Part shown: in pieces, positions 61,547 through 64,000 of the stretch | Numbering within the stretch: the first letter of the stretch is position 1 | Layout of the letters: every line of letters begins with the position of its first letter | Assembly: GCA_026392255.1 (NCBI GenBank) | Contig: JAPLCJ010000047.1 | Coordinates: 152,129 to 216,128, forward strand | DNA length: 64,000 bases | Reading direction: 5' to 3' | Source: Solirubrobacterales bacterium | GTDB lineage: Bacteria > Actinomycetota > Thermoleophilia > Solirubrobacterales > Solirubrobacteraceae | Made by a program: the position numbers and the translations under genes | Notes under the pieces: generated by a model | What the model was told of the DNA's origin: nothing | What the model saw: the letters and a program-made list of their open reading frames with translations, nothing else | The model's database searches: none

Positions 61547-62791
61547 ATGGCGGAGTTCAGTCCACTACACCCGAGTCCCCCTGCTGCGGCAATGGGTGAC
61601 CCGACGGCGGCCGCTAGCTGGCTAGAGCGCAATGTTGTGGAGTGTCTGCCCAAGGGTGGACTTGCCTTGCTGCTCTCCACAGTAGCCAAGGAGGGGCGTC
61701 CGCTCCGCGTCAAGCTGGGGATTGACCCAACCGCCCCTGACATTCACCTTGGCTTTTCTGTGGTGCTAGGGAAGCTTCGCGAGTTTCAGGAGCTTGGGCA
61801 CACGGTCGTGCTCATCATTGGTGACTGGACTGCCAAGGTCGGTGACCCCTCCGGACGGAGCGGTTCGCGGCCGCAGCTGAGCTCAGAGGAGATTGAGGCC
61901 AACGCCGAGACCTTCGCAGCGCAGGCCAAGCTTGTTCTCCTCGAGGAACAGCTTGAGATTCGTCGGAATGGCGAGTGGCTCGACATGCCCTTGGAGAAGC
62001 TGTTCGAGATCTTGCGGACGACGACTGTTGCACAGGTAACTGATCGTGATGACATTTCAAAGCGACTTAAGGAAGGCTCACCAGTGAGCGTTCTTGAGTT
62101 GCTCTATCCGATCCTTCAGGGCTACGACTCAGTCGCTGTCTCGGCCGATGTGGAGTTGGGTGGGACGGATCAGCATTTCAACCTGCTGCTTGGCCGGGAT
62201 CTGCAGAGGGCGTTCGGTCAACCCGAGCAGATCGCCATGGAACTGCCGATCCTGACTGGCACCGACGGCGTCAAGAAAATGTCCAAGAGCATCGGGAATT
62301 ACATCGGCGTGACTGAGTCACCGGCCGAGATCTACGGCAAGACGATGAGCATCCCTGACACGGCTCTGGAGGAGTGGTGTCGTCTTCTGCTCGATGTCTC
62401 GCTCGACGGGAGCATTGGACCGAGAGATGCAAAGCGCGCCCTAGCTTCCGCCTTGGTTGAGCGGTTCCACGGTGAGGGCACTGGTATTGCTGCCCAGGCT
62501 GACTTCGACAGCCGCTTCATTGAGAATGAGCTCCCGACTGATGCCACAGCCTTTGAGTTCGCTGGTGATGGCGAGGGAATGGTTCACGTTCCTGCCCTTG
62601 TTGCGGCTGCTTATGGGGTTTCGCGAAGTGAAGCCAGAAGGAACATTGAGGAGGGCGCCATTCGCCTGAACGGAGAGCGGATGGAAGGTCTAGACCACAG
62701 CGCTGAGACGCTCGCTGGGGGAGTTCTGCAGCGCGGTAAGAAGCGTGATGCCCGGCTTTTGGTCTTGGGCAATTCATCGCAGTCCGCCTGA
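61547..62791 (+). CDS. tyrS: Tyrosine--tRNA ligase
   Basis: Class I synthetase; 414 residues. HIGH-type PDIHLGFSVVLGKL (~64-77), IGDWTAKVGDPSGRS, GGTDQHFNLLLGRDLQ, and KMSKS in KKMSKSIGNYIG (~243-254); a C-terminal S4 RNA-binding domain (~345-405; SRSEARRNIEEGAIRLNGE). The HLGF form marks the TyrRS group with S4 domain found in many Gram-positives and Thermus-like bacteria. ATG 61547 fits the -10 box; a TTG at 61538 overlaps that box. It precedes the rRNA operon on the same strand with 284 bases between. Confidence 0.96.
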   Translation: MAEFSPLHPSPPAAAMGDPTAAASWLERNVVECLPKGGLALLLSTVAKEGRPLRVKLGIDPTAPDIHLGFSVVLGKLREFQELGHTVVLIIGDWTAKVGDPSGRSGSRPQLSSEEIEANAETFAAQAKLVLLEEQLEIRRNGEWLDMPLEKLFEILRTTTVAQVTDRDDISKRLKEGSPVSVLELLYPILQGYDSVAVSADVELGGTDQHFNLLLGRDLQRAFGQPEQIAMELPILTGTDGVKKMSKSIGNYIGVTESPAEIYGKTMSIPDTALEEWCRLLLDVSLDGSIGPRDAKRALASALVERFHGEGTGIAAQADFDSRFIENELPTDATAFEFAGDGEGMVHVPALVAAAYGVSRSEARRNIEEGAIRLNGERMEGLDHSAETLAGGVLQRGKKRDARLLVLGNSSQSA

Positions 62792-63075
62792 GCATCGCCA
62801 AACCGCTACACTCACCGTCCGCTCCAGTTTCGGCTGGATCGTGACTTCATCCGGGTTCTACTCGGTGGGGAGCACGGCGGTCTTTGACAACCCAGCAGCA
62901 TGCGTACTACCGATCACTTCGGTGATTGGTTTGTACGTCCAAGTCCGAATGTTGTGGTTGCGCCAGCGGCCACAATGTAAGAAGCAGTTTCGAAGTCTGT
63001 AGATCCGGTCGCCACTTGTGTACTCGGCGGCCCTCGAGTGGTCTGCAGGCGACTCCGTTTAGCAGTACGCAGTTC
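62792..63075 (+). other. rRNA operon promoter and leader region
   Basis: 284 bases without a gene. It holds a TACACT box (62807-62812), a consensus -35 TTGACA (62884-62889) with TACCGA 18 bases on, and several dyads. The strongest (62903-62937) pairs CGTAC with GTACG and ACCGATCAC with GTGATTGGT over a TTCG loop. Another pairs TTGTGG with CCACAA (62952-62975). Near the 16S, TCGCCACT and AGTGG/GGCGA segments can pair, as in rRNA processing stalks. No tRNA is seen. Short ORFs here and in the 16S are not coding. Confidence 0.6.
62884..62914 (+). promoter_or_regulatory. Candidate rRNA promoter
   Basis: TTGACA, the only perfect -35 hexamer noticed in an intergenic region here, followed after 18 bases by TACCGA. 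The -10 lies in the left arm of the TTCG-loop dyad, so a DNA-binding factor or RNA structure may act here. Confidence 0.4.

Positions 63076-64000
<925 letters not shown>

Overview
This window is a dense, moderately high-G+C bacterial chromosome segment of housekeeping and amino-acid biosynthesis genes. It carries no insertion sequence, prophage, CRISPR array or tRNA gene that I can see. The right end is the first ~925 bases of a 16S rRNA gene. Its sequence, the single-copy style of the biosynthetic genes, a menaquinone pathway, GatCAB, and many leaderless genes behind a TANNNT -10 box all suggest an actinobacterium. The 16S reads most like the Thermoleophilia/Solirubrobacterales side of the phylum, but I could not run a comparison.

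Layout. 1-2.4 kb: a thiolase-like gene running off the left edge, divergent from a short-chain dehydrogenase. 2.4-9.9 kb: translation genes thrS, infC-rpmI-rplT, a SpoU-type RNA methyltransferase, pheS-pheT. 9.9-15.5 kb: arginine genes argC-argJ-argB-argD and argG (argH lies 42 kb away; argF and argR are not here). 15.5-22.3 kb: an unknown protein, dnaE, nfo (reverse), gltX. 22.3-24.5 kb: a cysteine locus of an Rrf2-type regulator, cysK and cysE. 24.5-33.4 kb: a dolichol-phosphate-mannose-synthase-like glycosyltransferase, a polysaccharide deacetylase, a UvrD/PcrA helicase, folD, a small membrane protein, gatC-gatA-gatB and a small zinc-ribbon membrane protein. 33.4-45 kb: ilvB-ilvN, the menaquinone genes (menF forward; menB-menA-menC-menD reverse; menE plus a methyltransferase forward) and ilvC. 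45-49.4 kb: a class V aminotransferase with serA, then an amino-acid permease. 49.4-57.8 kb: leuA-leuC-leuD-leuB-ilvE-citramalate synthase-DegT aminotransferase. 57.8-64 kb: argH, a class A penicillin-binding protein (reverse), tyrS and the rRNA operon.

Together, ilvBN, ilvC, leuABCD, ilvE and citramalate synthase give nearly complete leucine, valine and isoleucine synthesis (ilvD is missing from the window), with isoleucine probably made from pyruvate through citramalate. Gene spacing is very tight: most operon neighbours overlap by ATGA, GTGA or TTGA, and convergent genes share stop-codon bases.

The most interesting signals are regulatory. (1) leuA is preceded by a 19-codon leader peptide with a run of Ile and Leu codons whose own mRNA is complementary to the leuA Shine-Dalgarno, which suggests control by ribosome stalling and Shine-Dalgarno unmasking; ilvB has a second branched-chain-rich leader. 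(2) About twenty starts sit 5-10 nt behind a TANNNT box, and in five cases the TAG stop of the upstream gene is the first half of that box. (3) The Rrf2 regulator beside cysK ends in an aromatic-Ile tail like known CysK-binding peptides, while the local CysE lacks it.
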